This document shows positions 16,145-25,131 of a DNA stretch of 64,000 bases, in pieces. Location: contig JBKPPF010000052.1 in NCBI GenBank assembly GCA_046733475.1, positions 1 through 64,000 on the forward strand. The letters are read 5' to 3'. Source of the DNA: DATEOR01 sp046733475. GTDB lineage: Bacteria > Actinomycetota > Thermoleophilia > Gaiellales > Gaiellaceae. Made by a program: the position numbers and the translations under genes. The notes under the pieces were generated by a model, which searched no databases, was not told where the DNA came from, and saw only the letters and a list, made by a program, of their open reading frames with translations. Every line of letters begins with the position of its first letter. Position 1 is the first letter of the stretch.

Positions 16145-17314
16145 TCAGGCTAATCGAGGCGGGAAGAGACGGCGGCCGATTCGCTTCGACTCCTTCATGA
16201 GAATGACGCCGAGCGTGGCCGTCGCAAGGACGTAGAGGCCGGCGAAGGCGACGAAGTCGCTGCGGTCGCCGGACGAGATCGCGTCGTTCTGGGAGGCGAT
16301 CTGGGCCAGGATGATCGTGAACTCGCCGTGGGCGACCAGCGCGGCCCCCACGTTCAGGCTTTGGCGCGGGCTGAACCCGCCGACGACGCCCGCCCCAAAG
16401 CCGCTCGCGAGCTTGGCCAGGACGGTGAGCACGACGGCGAGGGCGACGAGCCAGCCGACGCTATCAAGTGCGCCCACATCGATCGAGAGCCCGAACACGA
16501 AGAAGAAGAGGGCCGCGAAGACGTCGCGGAAGGAGAGAAAGCGCTCCTCGATCTCCTCCCTGATCGAGGTTTCCGCGAGGACGACGCCGGCCATGAGCGC
16601 ACCGATCGCCTCCGAGAGGCCGAGCTCCTTGGCGATCGCGGCCATTCCAATGAGGAATCCGAAGGTGACCAGGAGCATGAACTCGCCCGGCAGGCGGCCG
16701 AGCAGAGCATCGACGGGACGACGCGCGAATCGCGACGCCGCGACCGAAACCGTGACGAAGACGAGGGCCTTGGCGACGGCGACGAGGGTCGGGCTCACTC
16801 CCTCCCCACCCGCGGCCGCGAAACCGAGGACGCCGGCGATGACGATGTCCTCGAAGACGAGGATGGCGAGAATGAGGTCGGTCTCGTCGTCGGCGAGCCG
16901 GCGGAAGTCGATCAGCCCCTTGACGGTCACAGCGCTCGACGAGACGTAGATCGCGGCCGCGAGGATGAGGGCCGGGAAGCCGAACCCGAACGCGATCACC
17001 CCGACGAGGAGGCCGACCGCCGCATTCACGGTCAGGTCGATGGAGCCGCCGAGACCGATGTGCCTTCCGCTGCGCAGCAGGCGGTCGACCGTGAACTCGA
17101 GGCCGAGGAAGAAGAGCAGGAAGATGATCCCGAGCTCCGCGACGAACGTCGTCACCTCGGATGGCTCTATGAGGCTCGTCACGTGCGGCTCGTGCGGCCC
17201 GAGCAGCAATCCCGCCAGCAGATAGGCGGGGATGGCAGAGAGGCCGAAGCGCCCCGCGACCAGGCCGAGCGCCGCCAGCAGGGCGATCGTCAGGGCCAGC
17301 TGCGAGAGCGTCAT
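16145..17314 (-). CDS. CPA2-type K+/H+ antiporter (KhtU/KefB-like membrane subunit)
   Basis: 389 residues, about 12 membrane helices. The CPA2 pattern is visible: GLLLGP near residue 40, ELGIIFLLFFLGLEF, and a mid-protein helix with VFEDIVIAGVLGF that carries the family acidic residue. It lacks the C-terminal RCK domain of KefB/C, which is supplied as the separate downstream gene. Role: K+ (or NH4+) efflux in exchange for protons under alkaline or salt stress. Confidence 0.88.
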   Translation of the reverse strand: MTLSQLALTIALLAALGLVAGRFGLSAIPAYLLAGLLLGPHEPHVTSLIEPSEVTTFVAELGIIFLLFFLGLEFTVDRLLRSGRHIGLGGSIDLTVNAAVGLLVGVIAFGFGFPALILAAAIYVSSSAVTVKGLIDFRRLADDETDLILAILVFEDIVIAGVLGFAAAGGEGVSPTLVAVAKALVFVTVSVAASRFARRPVDALLGRLPGEFMLLVTFGFLIGMAAIAKELGLSEAIGALMAGVVLAETSIREEIEERFLSFRDVFAALFFFVFGLSIDVGALDSVGWLVALAVVLTVLAKLASGFGAGVVGGFSPRQSLNVGAALVAHGEFTIILAQIASQNDAISSGDRSDFVAFAGLYVLATATLGVILMKESKRIGRRLFPPRLA

Positions 17315-17337
17315 GCCTCAGTCATCCTAGGAGGGCC

Positions 17338-17520
17338 TTGGCTCTGGAGATGAGAACCGTCTGCGAGCGCTGCGGCGCCAGCCTCACCGGGGAGGGCGCC
17401 GCCGTCATCTGCAGCTACGAGTGCACGTTCTGCACGGAGTGCGGCGGCGCATTCGAGCACGTCTGCCCGAACTGCGGCGGCGAGCTCGTCCCGCGCCCGC
17501 GGCGTGCCGACGGCTCCTAG
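17338..17520 (+). CDS. DUF1272 zinc-ribbon-like small protein
   Basis: A 60-residue protein rich in paired cysteines: CERCG, CSYECTFCTECGG and CPNCGGELV, the pattern of the DUF1272 family, with a typical PRPRR end. It probably binds zinc; its role is unknown. Starts at TTG 17338, CTG 17344 or ATG 17350 are all in frame; a strong AGGAGGG at 17329-17335 is best spaced for CTG 17344. The stop overlaps the convergent antiporter stop in a CTAG. Confidence 0.72.
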   Translation: MALEMRTVCERCGASLTGEGAAVICSYECTFCTECGGAFEHVCPNCGGELVPRPRRADGS

Positions 17521-18725
17521 CCTGCCGCGGAGCTCTCCCGCGTCGGTATGCCCAGACGGCGCGTGATCCACGGGACCGGCGTCCCCTGGCCGACGACCGA
17601 GAGCAGAACGACGACGAAGACGATGTAGAAGACGGTCGTCGCGTCCTCGACGCCCTGGAGCACGGCGAAGGCGGCGAGCAGGATCGGAACGGCGCCCTTG
17701 AGCCCGCACCACGCGATGAAGGCACGCTCGCCGCGGGAGAAGCTGAAAGGCGCGAGCGCAGCCAGGACGATCGGCGGGCGCACGAGAACGGCGAGGGCGA
17801 GGACCAGCGCAATGCCGTCCACGCAGACGTCGAGCGTGAGCGAGTCGATCCTGACGACCAGGCCGAGGACGACGAAGACCGCGATCTCGGCGAGGACGGC
17901 CAGCGCCCCGTGGAAGCGCTCGATCTCTGCCTTGTACGGGGTGCGGGTGTCGCCCAGGACGAGACCCCCGATGAACACGGCGAGGAAGCCGGAGCCGTGG
18001 GCAAGCGCCGTCACGCCGTAGAGCGCCCCCGCGAGGGCGAGGGCGAGCACGGGACTGAGGGCCGGCGCAGGCAGCGTGAAGCGGCGCAGGAGCGCGACCA
18101 TCGCCAGCGCACCGACGAGCCCGACCGCCCCTCCGATCGCCATCTCGACCACGAACTCGCGGAGGATGACGAATCTCGAAGCCTCGTCGTGCGTGGCGAG
18201 CTCGATCATCCCGATCATGAGGGCGATGCCCGCGGGGTCGTTCACGCCCGCCTCGCCCTCGAGCGTCACTCCGGAACGCCCCTCGATCTCGCGCTGGCCG
18301 AGCACCGAGAACATCACGGCCGGATCGGTCGGCGCAAGCGCGGCGCCGATGACTCCCGCCGTCATCCATTCGAACCCGAGCGCGTAGTGGGCGAAGACTG
18401 CGACGGCCCCGGCGGTCGCGAACGTCCCGAAGACGCCGAGCGAGAGTATCGGCGCGAGTGCGCCTCGGAAGCGCCGCCAGCCGATGTCCATGCCGCCGTT
18501 GAAGAGGATCACGATCAGGGCCACCACCGCGATCCGCTCCACGGTCAGGGCCGGAACTTCCTCGTAGAGCCTCGGGAAGAGGTCCGAGACGATTGCTGCA
18601 ACGACGAGAAAGACCGCCGGCGAGGGAATCGGAATCCAGGTCGTGAGGCGTGTGGAGAGAACGGCGAGCGCCACGGCCCCCCCGATTGCGAGAAGGATGG
18701 CTGCGAAGTCGGTGATCTCGGTCAT
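17517..18725 (-). CDS. CPA1-type Na+/H+ antiporter (NhaP2-like)
   Basis: 402 residues from ATG 18725, with about 12 membrane helices. Motifs: LAPTDPAVMF and EGEAGVNDPAGIALM, with the conserved Asn-Asp pair; GSGFLAVFIGGLVLGD; and WCGLKGAVPILLA near the C-terminus. The CPA1 NhaP2 group exchanges K+ or Na+ for H+; there is no C-terminal RCK domain. The open frame extends upstream to 18986 but that part overlaps the stress-protein gene and looks non-coding. It is 25 bases downstream of the UspA gene. Confidence 0.88.
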   Translation of the reverse strand: MTEITDFAAILLAIGGAVALAVLSTRLTTWIPIPSPAVFLVVAAIVSDLFPRLYEEVPALTVERIAVVALIVILFNGGMDIGWRRFRGALAPILSLGVFGTFATAGAVAVFAHYALGFEWMTAGVIGAALAPTDPAVMFSVLGQREIEGRSGVTLEGEAGVNDPAGIALMIGMIELATHDEASRFVILREFVVEMAIGGAVGLVGALAMVALLRRFTLPAPALSPVLALALAGALYGVTALAHGSGFLAVFIGGLVLGDTRTPYKAEIERFHGALAVLAEIAVFVVLGLVVRIDSLTLDVCVDGIALVLALAVLVRPPIVLAALAPFSFSRGERAFIAWCGLKGAVPILLAAFAVLQGVEDATTVFYIVFVVVLLSVVGQGTPVPWITRRLGIPTRESSAAG

Positions 18726-18750
18726 GGCTCGGGGTCGCGCCCGGCGAACG

Positions 18751-19218
18751 CTATGGCGCGAGCCAGACGAGGCACGTCGCGCGCTCGCGCACGGCCTTCG
18801 CGGCTTTCGCGTAGATCCTTTTGCGTATCCGGCTCCTGTCGGGCCCGAAAACAAGCAGGCCGGGCTTGCGCTCCCCAACGAGCTGGATGAGCGCGTCGAC
18901 GGGATGAGGCGAGCGGACGCGCAACCTCTCGACCTGCACGCCGAGGGAGTGGGCCAACTCGGCCGGAGCGCGAAGAGCAGCCGCATCTTCGGGCGATGGA
19001 TCGACGTCGCCGTAACCGAGCATCGTCCCCGGGTGCGGCATCACCTCGACGAGGTTGACGAGGATGAGCCCTTGCCCCGACTCCACCGCGGCGTCCACGG
19101 CGAACGTCGAGGCTTCCTCGTCGAACGGGACCTCCAGCGTGGCGAGCATCACCGGCCGGCCGCGCGCTCCGGTGGGAGTGTGGACGACAACCTCTGCGCC
19201 ACGGCGGCGGGTCAGCAT
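18751..19218 (-). CDS. Universal stress protein (UspA family)
   Basis: 155 residues with the alternating strand/helix pattern of the UspA fold: PVMLATLEVPFDEEASTFAVDAAV at the start, GLLVFGPDRSRIRKRIYAKAAKAV then a final strand TCLVWLAP. The usual nucleotide loop G-2x-G-9x-G-S/T is replaced by a basic stretch, so ATP binding is doubtful. Located between a zinc-ribbon membrane protein and the antiporter; likely part of a stress or ion-homeostasis operon. Confidence 0.7.
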   Translation of the reverse strand: MLTRRRGAEVVVHTPTGARGRPVMLATLEVPFDEEASTFAVDAAVESGQGLILVNLVEVMPHPGTMLGYGDVDPSPEDAAALRAPAELAHSLGVQVERLRVRSPHPVDALIQLVGERKPGLLVFGPDRSRIRKRIYAKAAKAVRERATCLVWLAP

Positions 19219-19220
19219 CG

Positions 19221-19574
19221 CTACTCCGGGTGCAGCTCCCAGCGCGGGCGATCGGCAACGAGGCGCCGCACGCGCTTCTTCCACAGCGGGCCGAAAAGAA
19301 TCGCGCCCATCGCGAGAATGATCGGGACGAGGAAGAGCAGAGCTTCGTTGACGAAGAAGGCGAGGGGCAGCAGAACCGCGACCGCGAGGACCGCCAGGCC
19401 GATGGTCGCGAACCGAAGCCGCCGGAGCTCGCGCGTCAGGCCCTGGTACTCCGCGAAAGGAATCTGCTGGGTGTTCCAGCGCTTCGCGCAGCTCTCGCAC
19501 GTCCAGGTCTCGCCGTAGCCGAGATCGCGCTCCTCGCCGCAGTCGCAGGTGACGTGGATGGGCGGGCCTCGCAT
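19221..19574 (-). CDS. Zinc-ribbon membrane protein, 117 aa
   Basis: The N-terminus has a zinc ribbon with CDCGEE and CESCAKRW (Cys pairs at about 10/12 and 26/29). Two membrane helices follow, at about residues 58-75 (IGLAVLAVAVLLPLAFFV) and 79-96 (LLFLVPIILAMGAILFGP). The C-terminus is basic. No known function. It starts the minus-strand group with the stress protein and antiporter. Confidence 0.6.
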   Translation of the reverse strand: MRGPPIHVTCDCGEERDLGYGETWTCESCAKRWNTQQIPFAEYQGLTRELRRLRFATIGLAVLAVAVLLPLAFFVNEALLFLVPIILAMGAILFGPLWKKRVRRLVADRPRWELHPE

Positions 19575-19697
19575 GCGTTGATTCTAGGGCCGGGCGCGCT
19601 CCCTGCTCATTGAAGTTGTCCGTTACCGGTGCTACGTTCGCCCGGGCCGGAAATCCGGCTTTGGCGTCCTTCCTGTATTTACTGGTGGAGGTGGAGC

Positions 19698-21203
19698 GTG
19701 GCGCAAGCAGTCGTTGAGGAGCAACGACTCCTCAAGACACTTCGCTGGTACGACGGGTTCGTCATCGCCCTGGCGAACCCCGGGTTCCTGCTTGGATCGC
19801 TCGGCTATTCGGTCGGCGACCTGGGCGGCTGGGGCGCGGTGATGCTCTGGGGCATCACGGCGTTCATCGCGATCTTCCTGAACGTCATCTACTCGGAGCT
19901 CGCGGCGATGTTCCCGGAGAAACCGGGAGGAATCGCGTTGTTCGCGCACGAAGGCTGGCGTAAGTACTCGACGCTGGTCGGCCCGGTGGCGACCTTCGGC
20001 TACTGGATCGCCTGGTCGGTCGTCCTCGCGATCTTCGGGATCTTCATCGGCCAGATCGTCACGGGGGCATGGTTCTCGAGCGAGCCGCTCGGAACGCCGT
20101 TCGACGCGGGCTACTTCGACTTCGGGTCCGTGAACATCGGCCTGCCGCACCTCATCGGCACGGGCCTGATCGTGCTCGTCTGGCTCTTCAACGTCCTCGG
20201 GGTCCGCGTCAGCATCACGTTCGGCTACGCGGCCGGACTGCTGCTGATGATCCCCCTCTTCTGCTTCATGGTGCTGCCGTTCATCAACGGCGACTTCGAC
20301 AGCGCCAACCTGACGAACAAGCTGAACGATCCGGGCCTGGCATGGGGCGGGTGGCAGTTAGCCCTTGTCTGGGTGTGGATCATGACGTGGTCGGCCTGGG
20401 GCGTGGACGTTTGTGCGACCTTCGCGCCCGAATACAAGGACACGGTCAACGACACGAAGCTGGCACTCCGCTCCGCCGCGGTGTTCTCGCTTCTCGTCTA
20501 CACCCTCCTCCCGCTCGGCATGGTCGGAGCCGGAGGCGAGGACGCGGTCGCGGCCTACGACTACGTCGGCATCCTCGACAAGATCGTGGGCGGCGGGGCA
20601 TGGGCGACGGACTTCTTCGTCGTCGTCATCTCGCTCAGCTTCCTCATCTCGATGAACACAGCGACGGCGGACGGCGGACGGGCGCTCTACGGCATCGCGC
20701 GAGATGGCATGACCATCAAGCAGCTGTACCGCCTCAACCGCTTCAACGTCCCGGGCCTGGCGATGACCTGCGACATGGTCATCAACATCCTGTTCGTCTG
20801 GTTCGTGGGCAACATCTTCGGAATCCTTGCGGCGAGCAATCTGGGCTACGTACTGGCGCACTTCTTCGCATTGACCGGGTTCATCCTTTTGCGGAGGGAC
20901 AGGCCGGCCTGGCCTCGTCCGATCCACCTGGGGCCGTTATGGGTGCCGATCGCCTACGTCTGCGCGGCGATCTGCGTCGTCCTCACCGTGGTCGGCTTCG
21001 GCTGGTTCCAGATCGCAGCGGGCGGCTACGGCGGCACGAAGGAGAAGATCATCGGCCTGGCCGTGCTCGCCGCGGGCATCCTGCTCTTCCTCTTCCGGAG
21101 GATCTTCCAGGATCACGAGCGGCCGCACTGGCGTGAGGAAACGCCGCTCGTGCCCGGCGAAGTGCCGCAGGCAGACGCGACCGTCACGGCGCCGGTCACC
21201 TAG
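19698..21203 (+). CDS. APC-superfamily amino acid/amine permease
   Basis: 501 residues from GTG 19698, after a GGTGGAGGTGGAG purine-rich ribosome region. About 12 membrane helices. The first helix carries NPGFLLGSLGYSVGDLGGWG, resembling the APC helix-breaking motif, and an MFPEKPGGIALFAHEGWRK loop follows helix 2, typical of the family. It lies directly before the trimethylamine dehydrogenase operon, separated by a strong hairpin. It might import an amine or amino acid used there; substrate unknown. Confidence 0.85.
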   Translation: MAQAVVEEQRLLKTLRWYDGFVIALANPGFLLGSLGYSVGDLGGWGAVMLWGITAFIAIFLNVIYSELAAMFPEKPGGIALFAHEGWRKYSTLVGPVATFGYWIAWSVVLAIFGIFIGQIVTGAWFSSEPLGTPFDAGYFDFGSVNIGLPHLIGTGLIVLVWLFNVLGVRVSITFGYAAGLLLMIPLFCFMVLPFINGDFDSANLTNKLNDPGLAWGGWQLALVWVWIMTWSAWGVDVCATFAPEYKDTVNDTKLALRSAAVFSLLVYTLLPLGMVGAGGEDAVAAYDYVGILDKIVGGGAWATDFFVVVISLSFLISMNTATADGGRALYGIARDGMTIKQLYRLNRFNVPGLAMTCDMVINILFVWFVGNIFGILAASNLGYVLAHFFALTGFILLRRDRPAWPRPIHLGPLWVPIAYVCAAICVVLTVVGFGWFQIAAGGYGGTKEKIIGLAVLAAGILLFLFRRIFQDHERPHWREETPLVPGEVPQADATVTAPVT

Positions 21204-21221
21204 CAAGGATCGTCATCCTTT

Positions 21222-21251
21222 CGAGAGGGCGGGCAAAGTCCCGCCCTCTCG
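21222..21251 (+). terminator. Intrinsic terminator-like hairpin after permease gene
   Basis: A perfect 12-base stem (CGAGAGGGCGGG with CCCGCCCTCTCG) closes a 6-base loop CAAAGT, 18 bases after the permease stop. The following bases (TTCATCCTG) are only weakly T-rich, as is common in GC-rich actinobacteria. It separates the permease from the dehydrogenase operon. Confidence 0.75.
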
Positions 21252-21265
21252 TTCATCCTGCTGCT

Positions 21266-21289
21266 TGCAACGCTGGGCGAGCGGTTGCA
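21266..21289. promoter_or_regulatory. Imperfect inverted repeat upstream of trimethylamine dehydrogenase
   Basis: TGCAACGCT and AGCGGTTGCA face each other around GGGCG, with one unpaired G. It lies 40-63 bases before the dehydrogenase ATG, a suitable place for an operator. No regulator gene is adjacent. Statistical support is modest. Confidence 0.35.
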
Positions 21290-21328
21290 GAATCGCTTTC
21301 CCAGTGCGTCCAAAGGAGGCTTCCGCGA

Positions 21329-23443
21329 ATGGCGCGTGATCCGAAGCACGACATTCTCTTCGAGCCGATCGAGATCGGCCCGAAGACCATGAAGAACCGC
21401 TTCTACCAGATCCCCCATTGCAACGGGTTCGGGTCGGAGAAGCCCCTGAACCAGGCGCACTTCCGGGCCATGAAGGCCGAGGGTGGCTACGCCGCGGTTT
21501 GTACGGAGTACTGCTCCATCCATCCGGAGTCCGACGACACCCACAGGGTCTCGGCCCGGCTCTGGGACGACGACGACATCAAGAACCTCGGGCTCATGTG
21601 CGACATGCTCCACGAGCACGGCGCGCTTGCCGCTGCCGAGCTCTGGTACGGCGGCCCGCACGCGCCCTGCATGGAGACGCGCTGCGTCCCGCGCGCGCCG
21701 TCGCAGATCCCGTCGGACTTCGAGCACCTCACGTATCCGAAGGAGATGGACAAGGACGACATCCGCGAGGTCCAGGGCTTCTACGTCGAGGCGGCGAAAC
21801 GTGCCCGCGAGGCCGGCTTCGACATCGTCTACGTCTACGGTTCGCACTCCTATCTCCCGCAGCAGTTCCTGACCCCCTACTACAACCGGCGCAAGGACGA
21901 GTACGGAGGCTCCTTCGAGAACCGCGCGCGTTTCTGGCGCGAGACGATCGAGCAGGTGCGCGAGGCAGTCGGCGACGATTGCGCGATCGCCGTCCGCATG
22001 TCCACCGACATGTTCATGGGCGAGGCCGGCACGCAGCTCGAGCGCGACTGCCTGCCGTTCGTGGAGCTCGTGGACGAGATCGTGGACGTCTGGGACATCA
22101 ACGTCTCCGGGATCTCCGAGTGGGGCGAGGACGCGACCCCATCCCGCTTCTACGAGTCAGGCCGCATGCTCCCGTGGCAGAAGGCGGTGAAGGGCGTCTC
22201 GAAGAAGCCGGTGCTCGGGGTCGGACGCTTCACGAGCCCGGACCTCATGGTCGAGGCGATCAACGACGGCGCGCTCGACATCATCGCCACCTGCCGGCCA
22301 TCGATCTCCGATCCCTTCCTTCCGAAGAAGATCGATGAGGGCAGGCTCGACGACATCCGCGAGTGCATCGGCTGCAACATCTGCATCTCCCGCTGGGAGA
22401 TCGGCGGCCCGCCGGTCATCTGCACGCAGAACGCGACCGCAGGCGAGGAGTACCGGCGCGGCTGGCACCCGGAGAAGTTCGAGAAGGCGGGGAACGCCGA
22501 CAACGACGTCCTCATCGTCGGCGCAGGCCCGGCCGGGATGGAGTGCGCGCGTGTCCTCGGCGAGCGCGGCATGCGCCGCGTCCACCTCGTCGAAGGGCAG
22601 GACGACATGGGCGGGATCATGCGCTGGATCCCGCAGTTCCCCGGGCTCGGCGAATGGGCCCGCGTCGTCAACTACCGCAAGATCCAGATCGACAAGCTGA
22701 AGAACGTCGAGTTCATCCCGAACACGCGGCTCGACGCGGACGGCGTCAAGAACTACGGCGCCGAGATCGTCATCGTCGCGACCGGCGGCTACTGGGGGAC
22801 CGACGGCCTCAACGGCTGCACCCACGACACGATTCCGGGCGCGGACGCCTCGCAGGCATGGTGCGCGACTCCGGAGCAGATCATGGTCGAGGGCAAGGCC
22901 GTGGGCGACAAGGTGCTGATCGTCGACAACGACGGCTACTTCACCGGCGTCTCGCTCGCCGAGAAGCTTGCGGAGGAGGGCAAGCAGGTCACCCTCATGA
23001 CGCACCTCGGCCACATCGCGCCGTACATGCACTTCACGCTCGAGGCGCCGAACATGCACCGGAAGCTGCACAAGCTCAAGGTCGAGATCGTCACGTACCA
23101 GATCCCGACGGAAATGGCAGAGGGCAAGGTCACCTCCGCGCACGTCTACGACGAGGAGCACCTGACCGAGTGGGGCGTCGACTCGGTCGTTCTCGTGACG
23201 CAGAGGCGGTCGAACGACGCGCTCTACCGCGAGCTGAAGGACTCGGTCGGCATCGACGCGCTCGAGTCAGAGGGCATCGCTGGCTTCTACCGGATCGGCG
23301 ACTGCGTCGCCCCGCGGCTCGTGGCCGACTGCATCTTCGACGGGCACAGGCTCGCGCGTGAGATCGACTCCGAGAATCCCGACGTGCCGCTGCCGTTCAA
23401 GCGCGAGCGCCACGTCATTGAACGAGAGGCGGTTCTCGCCTGA
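21329..23443 (+). CDS. tmd: Trimethylamine dehydrogenase
   Basis: 704 residues, an iron-sulfur flavoprotein of the old-yellow-enzyme/TMADH family that converts trimethylamine to dimethylamine and formaldehyde. Residue numbers run exactly one ahead of the mature methylotroph enzyme. The cysteine for covalent FMN is Cys31 (FYQIPHCNG). The aromatic bowl is Tyr61, Trp265 and Trp356. The catalytic set is Tyr170, His173 and Asp268. The 4Fe-4S ligands are Cys346, 349, 352 and 365. Residues reported to differ in dimethylamine dehydrogenase (Tyr61, Ser75, Trp106) have the TMADH form. A C-terminal part binds ADP (VLIVGAGPAGMECARVL). An AAAGGAGG site precedes the ATG. ETF beta and alpha and an ETF dehydrogenase follow without gaps. 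The alternative, a dimethylglycine demethylase of the DgcA type, is less likely given the residue match. Confidence 0.92.
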   Translation: MARDPKHDILFEPIEIGPKTMKNRFYQIPHCNGFGSEKPLNQAHFRAMKAEGGYAAVCTEYCSIHPESDDTHRVSARLWDDDDIKNLGLMCDMLHEHGALAAAELWYGGPHAPCMETRCVPRAPSQIPSDFEHLTYPKEMDKDDIREVQGFYVEAAKRAREAGFDIVYVYGSHSYLPQQFLTPYYNRRKDEYGGSFENRARFWRETIEQVREAVGDDCAIAVRMSTDMFMGEAGTQLERDCLPFVELVDEIVDVWDINVSGISEWGEDATPSRFYESGRMLPWQKAVKGVSKKPVLGVGRFTSPDLMVEAINDGALDIIATCRPSISDPFLPKKIDEGRLDDIRECIGCNICISRWEIGGPPVICTQNATAGEEYRRGWHPEKFEKAGNADNDVLIVGAGPAGMECARVLGERGMRRVHLVEGQDDMGGIMRWIPQFPGLGEWARVVNYRKIQIDKLKNVEFIPNTRLDADGVKNYGAEIVIVATGGYWGTDGLNGCTHDTIPGADASQAWCATPEQIMVEGKAVGDKVLIVDNDGYFTGVSLAEKLAEEGKQVTLMTHLGHIAPYMHFTLEAPNMHRKLHKLKVEIVTYQIPTEMAEGKVTSAHVYDEEHLTEWGVDSVVLVTQRRSNDALYRELKDSVGIDALESEGIAGFYRIGDCVAPRLVADCIFDGHRLAREIDSENPDVPLPFKRERHVIEREAVLA

Positions 23444-24192
23444 AAATCGTCGTCGCGGTCAAGCAGGTCGCCGTCCTCGGCGACGAAGTCGAGTTCACCG
23501 AAGACGAGCGGGATGTCGATCCCGACTACCTCGACTTCGCGCTGAACGAGTGGGACACGTACGCGACCGAGGAGGCGCTCCGCCTCGTCGAGGCCGCAGG
23601 CTCCGGCGAGGTCGTCGTCGTGTCGGTCGGGGACGAGGACGCGGAGGACGCCATGCGGCGCTGTCTCGCCATGGGCGCCGACCGCGGCATTCGTATCGAG
23701 GCGGAAGGGCGGCTCGACCCGATCCAGGTCGCCCGGGTTCTCGCGGAGGTCGTCCAGGGCGAGAGCGCCGACCTCGTCTTCGCGGGCGTGCAGTCGAGCG
23801 ACTCCGTTCAGGCCGCGACCGGCGGAGCCCTTGCCGGGCTCCTCGACATGCCGTCGGTCGCAGTGGTGACGAAGATCGAGCTCGGCAACGGGAAGGCGAC
23901 GGTCAACCGCGAGCTCGAAGGCGGGCTCGTGGACGTGGTCGACGTGGACACGCCCGCGGTACTCACCATCCAGACCGGGATCAACGAGCCGCGCTACGCG
24001 ACACTCCGGGCGATCAAGCACGCGGAGGAGAAGGAGATCGAAGTGCGACAGGCGGGCGAACTCGCCGAGCCGGCCTCCCGTGTCCGCAAGATGTTCGTCC
24101 CCCCAAAGGGCGAAGGCGCGGAGATGCTGAACGGTGGCGCGGCCGAGGTCGCGCAGCGCATTCAGGAGATCCTGAAGGAGAAGCTCGCGTGA
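23440..24192 (+). CDS. etfB: Electron transfer flavoprotein beta subunit
   Basis: 250 residues. The family N-terminus KIVVAVKQV is encoded only if translation starts at CTG 23440, which overlaps the dehydrogenase TGA as CTGA, the same geometry as the ATGA overlaps nearby. The first in-frame ATG (23620) would remove 60 residues of the fold. Family marks include DAMRRCLAMGADRGI and SSDSVQAATGGALAGLL near residue 110-130. With EtfA it forms the FAD/AMP-carrying carrier that takes electrons from trimethylamine dehydrogenase. The CTG start is inferred. Confidence 0.9.
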   Translation: MKIVVAVKQVAVLGDEVEFTEDERDVDPDYLDFALNEWDTYATEEALRLVEAAGSGEVVVVSVGDEDAEDAMRRCLAMGADRGIRIEAEGRLDPIQVARVLAEVVQGESADLVFAGVQSSDSVQAATGGALAGLLDMPSVAVVTKIELGNGKATVNRELEGGLVDVVDVDTPAVLTIQTGINEPRYATLRAIKHAEEKEIEVRQAGELAEPASRVRKMFVPPKGEGAEMLNGGAAEVAQRIQEILKEKLA

Positions 24193-25130
24193 GCGTCCTG
24201 ATCGTCGCGGAGCACCTGCGGGGCCAGGTCCGCCCAATCACGCTCGAGCTCGTCTCGGCGGCGAAGGAGCTGGGCGAGGAGACGGCGGTTGCCGTCATCG
24301 CCAAAGACCCGGCCGCGATTGCCGACCAGGTGGACGTCGAGGGCGTGAACGAGATCGTGAGCGTCGAGGTCGAGCAAGAAGAGTTCGAGAACGACGTCTA
24401 CCGCCAGGCGGTCGAGCAGCTCATCTCCGACCGGAGTCCCGACGTCGTCCTCGTCGGGTTCACCGTGAACGGCATGGGCTACGCTCCGGCGCTTGCGGCC
24501 ACGCTCGGCATCGGCTTCGCGTCGGACGTCTTCGCCCTCCGGCGCGACGGAGACGACCTCGTCGCCGAGCGATCCTTCTACGGGTCGAAGGTGAACGCCG
24601 AGATCGAATTCCCCGGCCACGACCGCGTCCTCCTGATGATCCGACCCACCGCCTGGCCGCCGGCCGAGGGCGACGGCGCCGCGGTCGAGGCGGGGCTCGA
24701 GGTCGCCATCACCGGCTCCCGGGCCCGGCACAAAGACTTCCAGGAAGTCGCTGCGGGAGGCGACGTCGACATCACGGCAGCGGACTTCCTGCTCTCGGTC
24801 GGGCGCGGCGTCGGCGAGAAGGAGAACCTGGGCCAGTTCGAGGGCCTCGCGGAGAAGATGGGCGCGACCCTGTCCGTCTCCCGCCCGCTCGTCGACCAGG
24901 GGTGGATGCCGAACTCGCGGCAGGTCGGCCAGTCCGGCAAGACCGTGAAGCCGAAGGTCTATCTCGCTCTCGGCATCTCGGGCGCGGTGCAGCACCTCGC
25001 GGGCATGAAGACGAGCGGCACCATCATCGCCGTCAACACCGATCCCGAGGCGGCGATCTTCAACGTCGCCCACTACGGGGCGGTGGCAGACCTCTTCGAG
25101 GTCGCGGAAGAGCTCGAGAAGCTCTACTAG
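24189..25130 (+). CDS. etfA: Electron transfer flavoprotein alpha subunit
   Basis: 313 residues from GTG 24189, overlapping the etfB stop. The C-terminal FAD domain is clear: LLSVGRGVGEKENL, then ATLSVSRPLVDQGWMPNSRQVGQSGKTVKP and ALGISGAVQHLAGM, with a DPEAAIFNVAHYGAV end. These are the family signature. Works with EtfB; the adjoining 695-residue gene is the probable quinone-side partner. Confidence 0.94.
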   Translation: MSVLIVAEHLRGQVRPITLELVSAAKELGEETAVAVIAKDPAAIADQVDVEGVNEIVSVEVEQEEFENDVYRQAVEQLISDRSPDVVLVGFTVNGMGYAPALAATLGIGFASDVFALRRDGDDLVAERSFYGSKVNAEIEFPGHDRVLLMIRPTAWPPAEGDGAAVEAGLEVAITGSRARHKDFQEVAAGGDVDITAADFLLSVGRGVGEKENLGQFEGLAEKMGATLSVSRPLVDQGWMPNSRQVGQSGKTVKPKVYLALGISGAVQHLAGMKTSGTIIAVNTDPEAAIFNVAHYGAVADLFEVAEELEKLY

Positions 25131-25131
25131 C

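Noticed and set aside
17517..18986. N-terminal extension of the NhaP2-like antiporter to 18986
   Set aside because: The extra part overlaps the stress-protein gene in another frame and reads as Arg/Ser-rich filler; MTEITDF at 18725 is a natural start.
21329..23443. Dimethylamine dehydrogenase or 2,4-dienoyl-CoA reductase
   Set aside because: Tyr61, Ser75 and Trp106 are the TMADH forms and the aromatic bowl is complete; dienoyl-CoA reductases lack the cysteine for covalent FMN at position 31.
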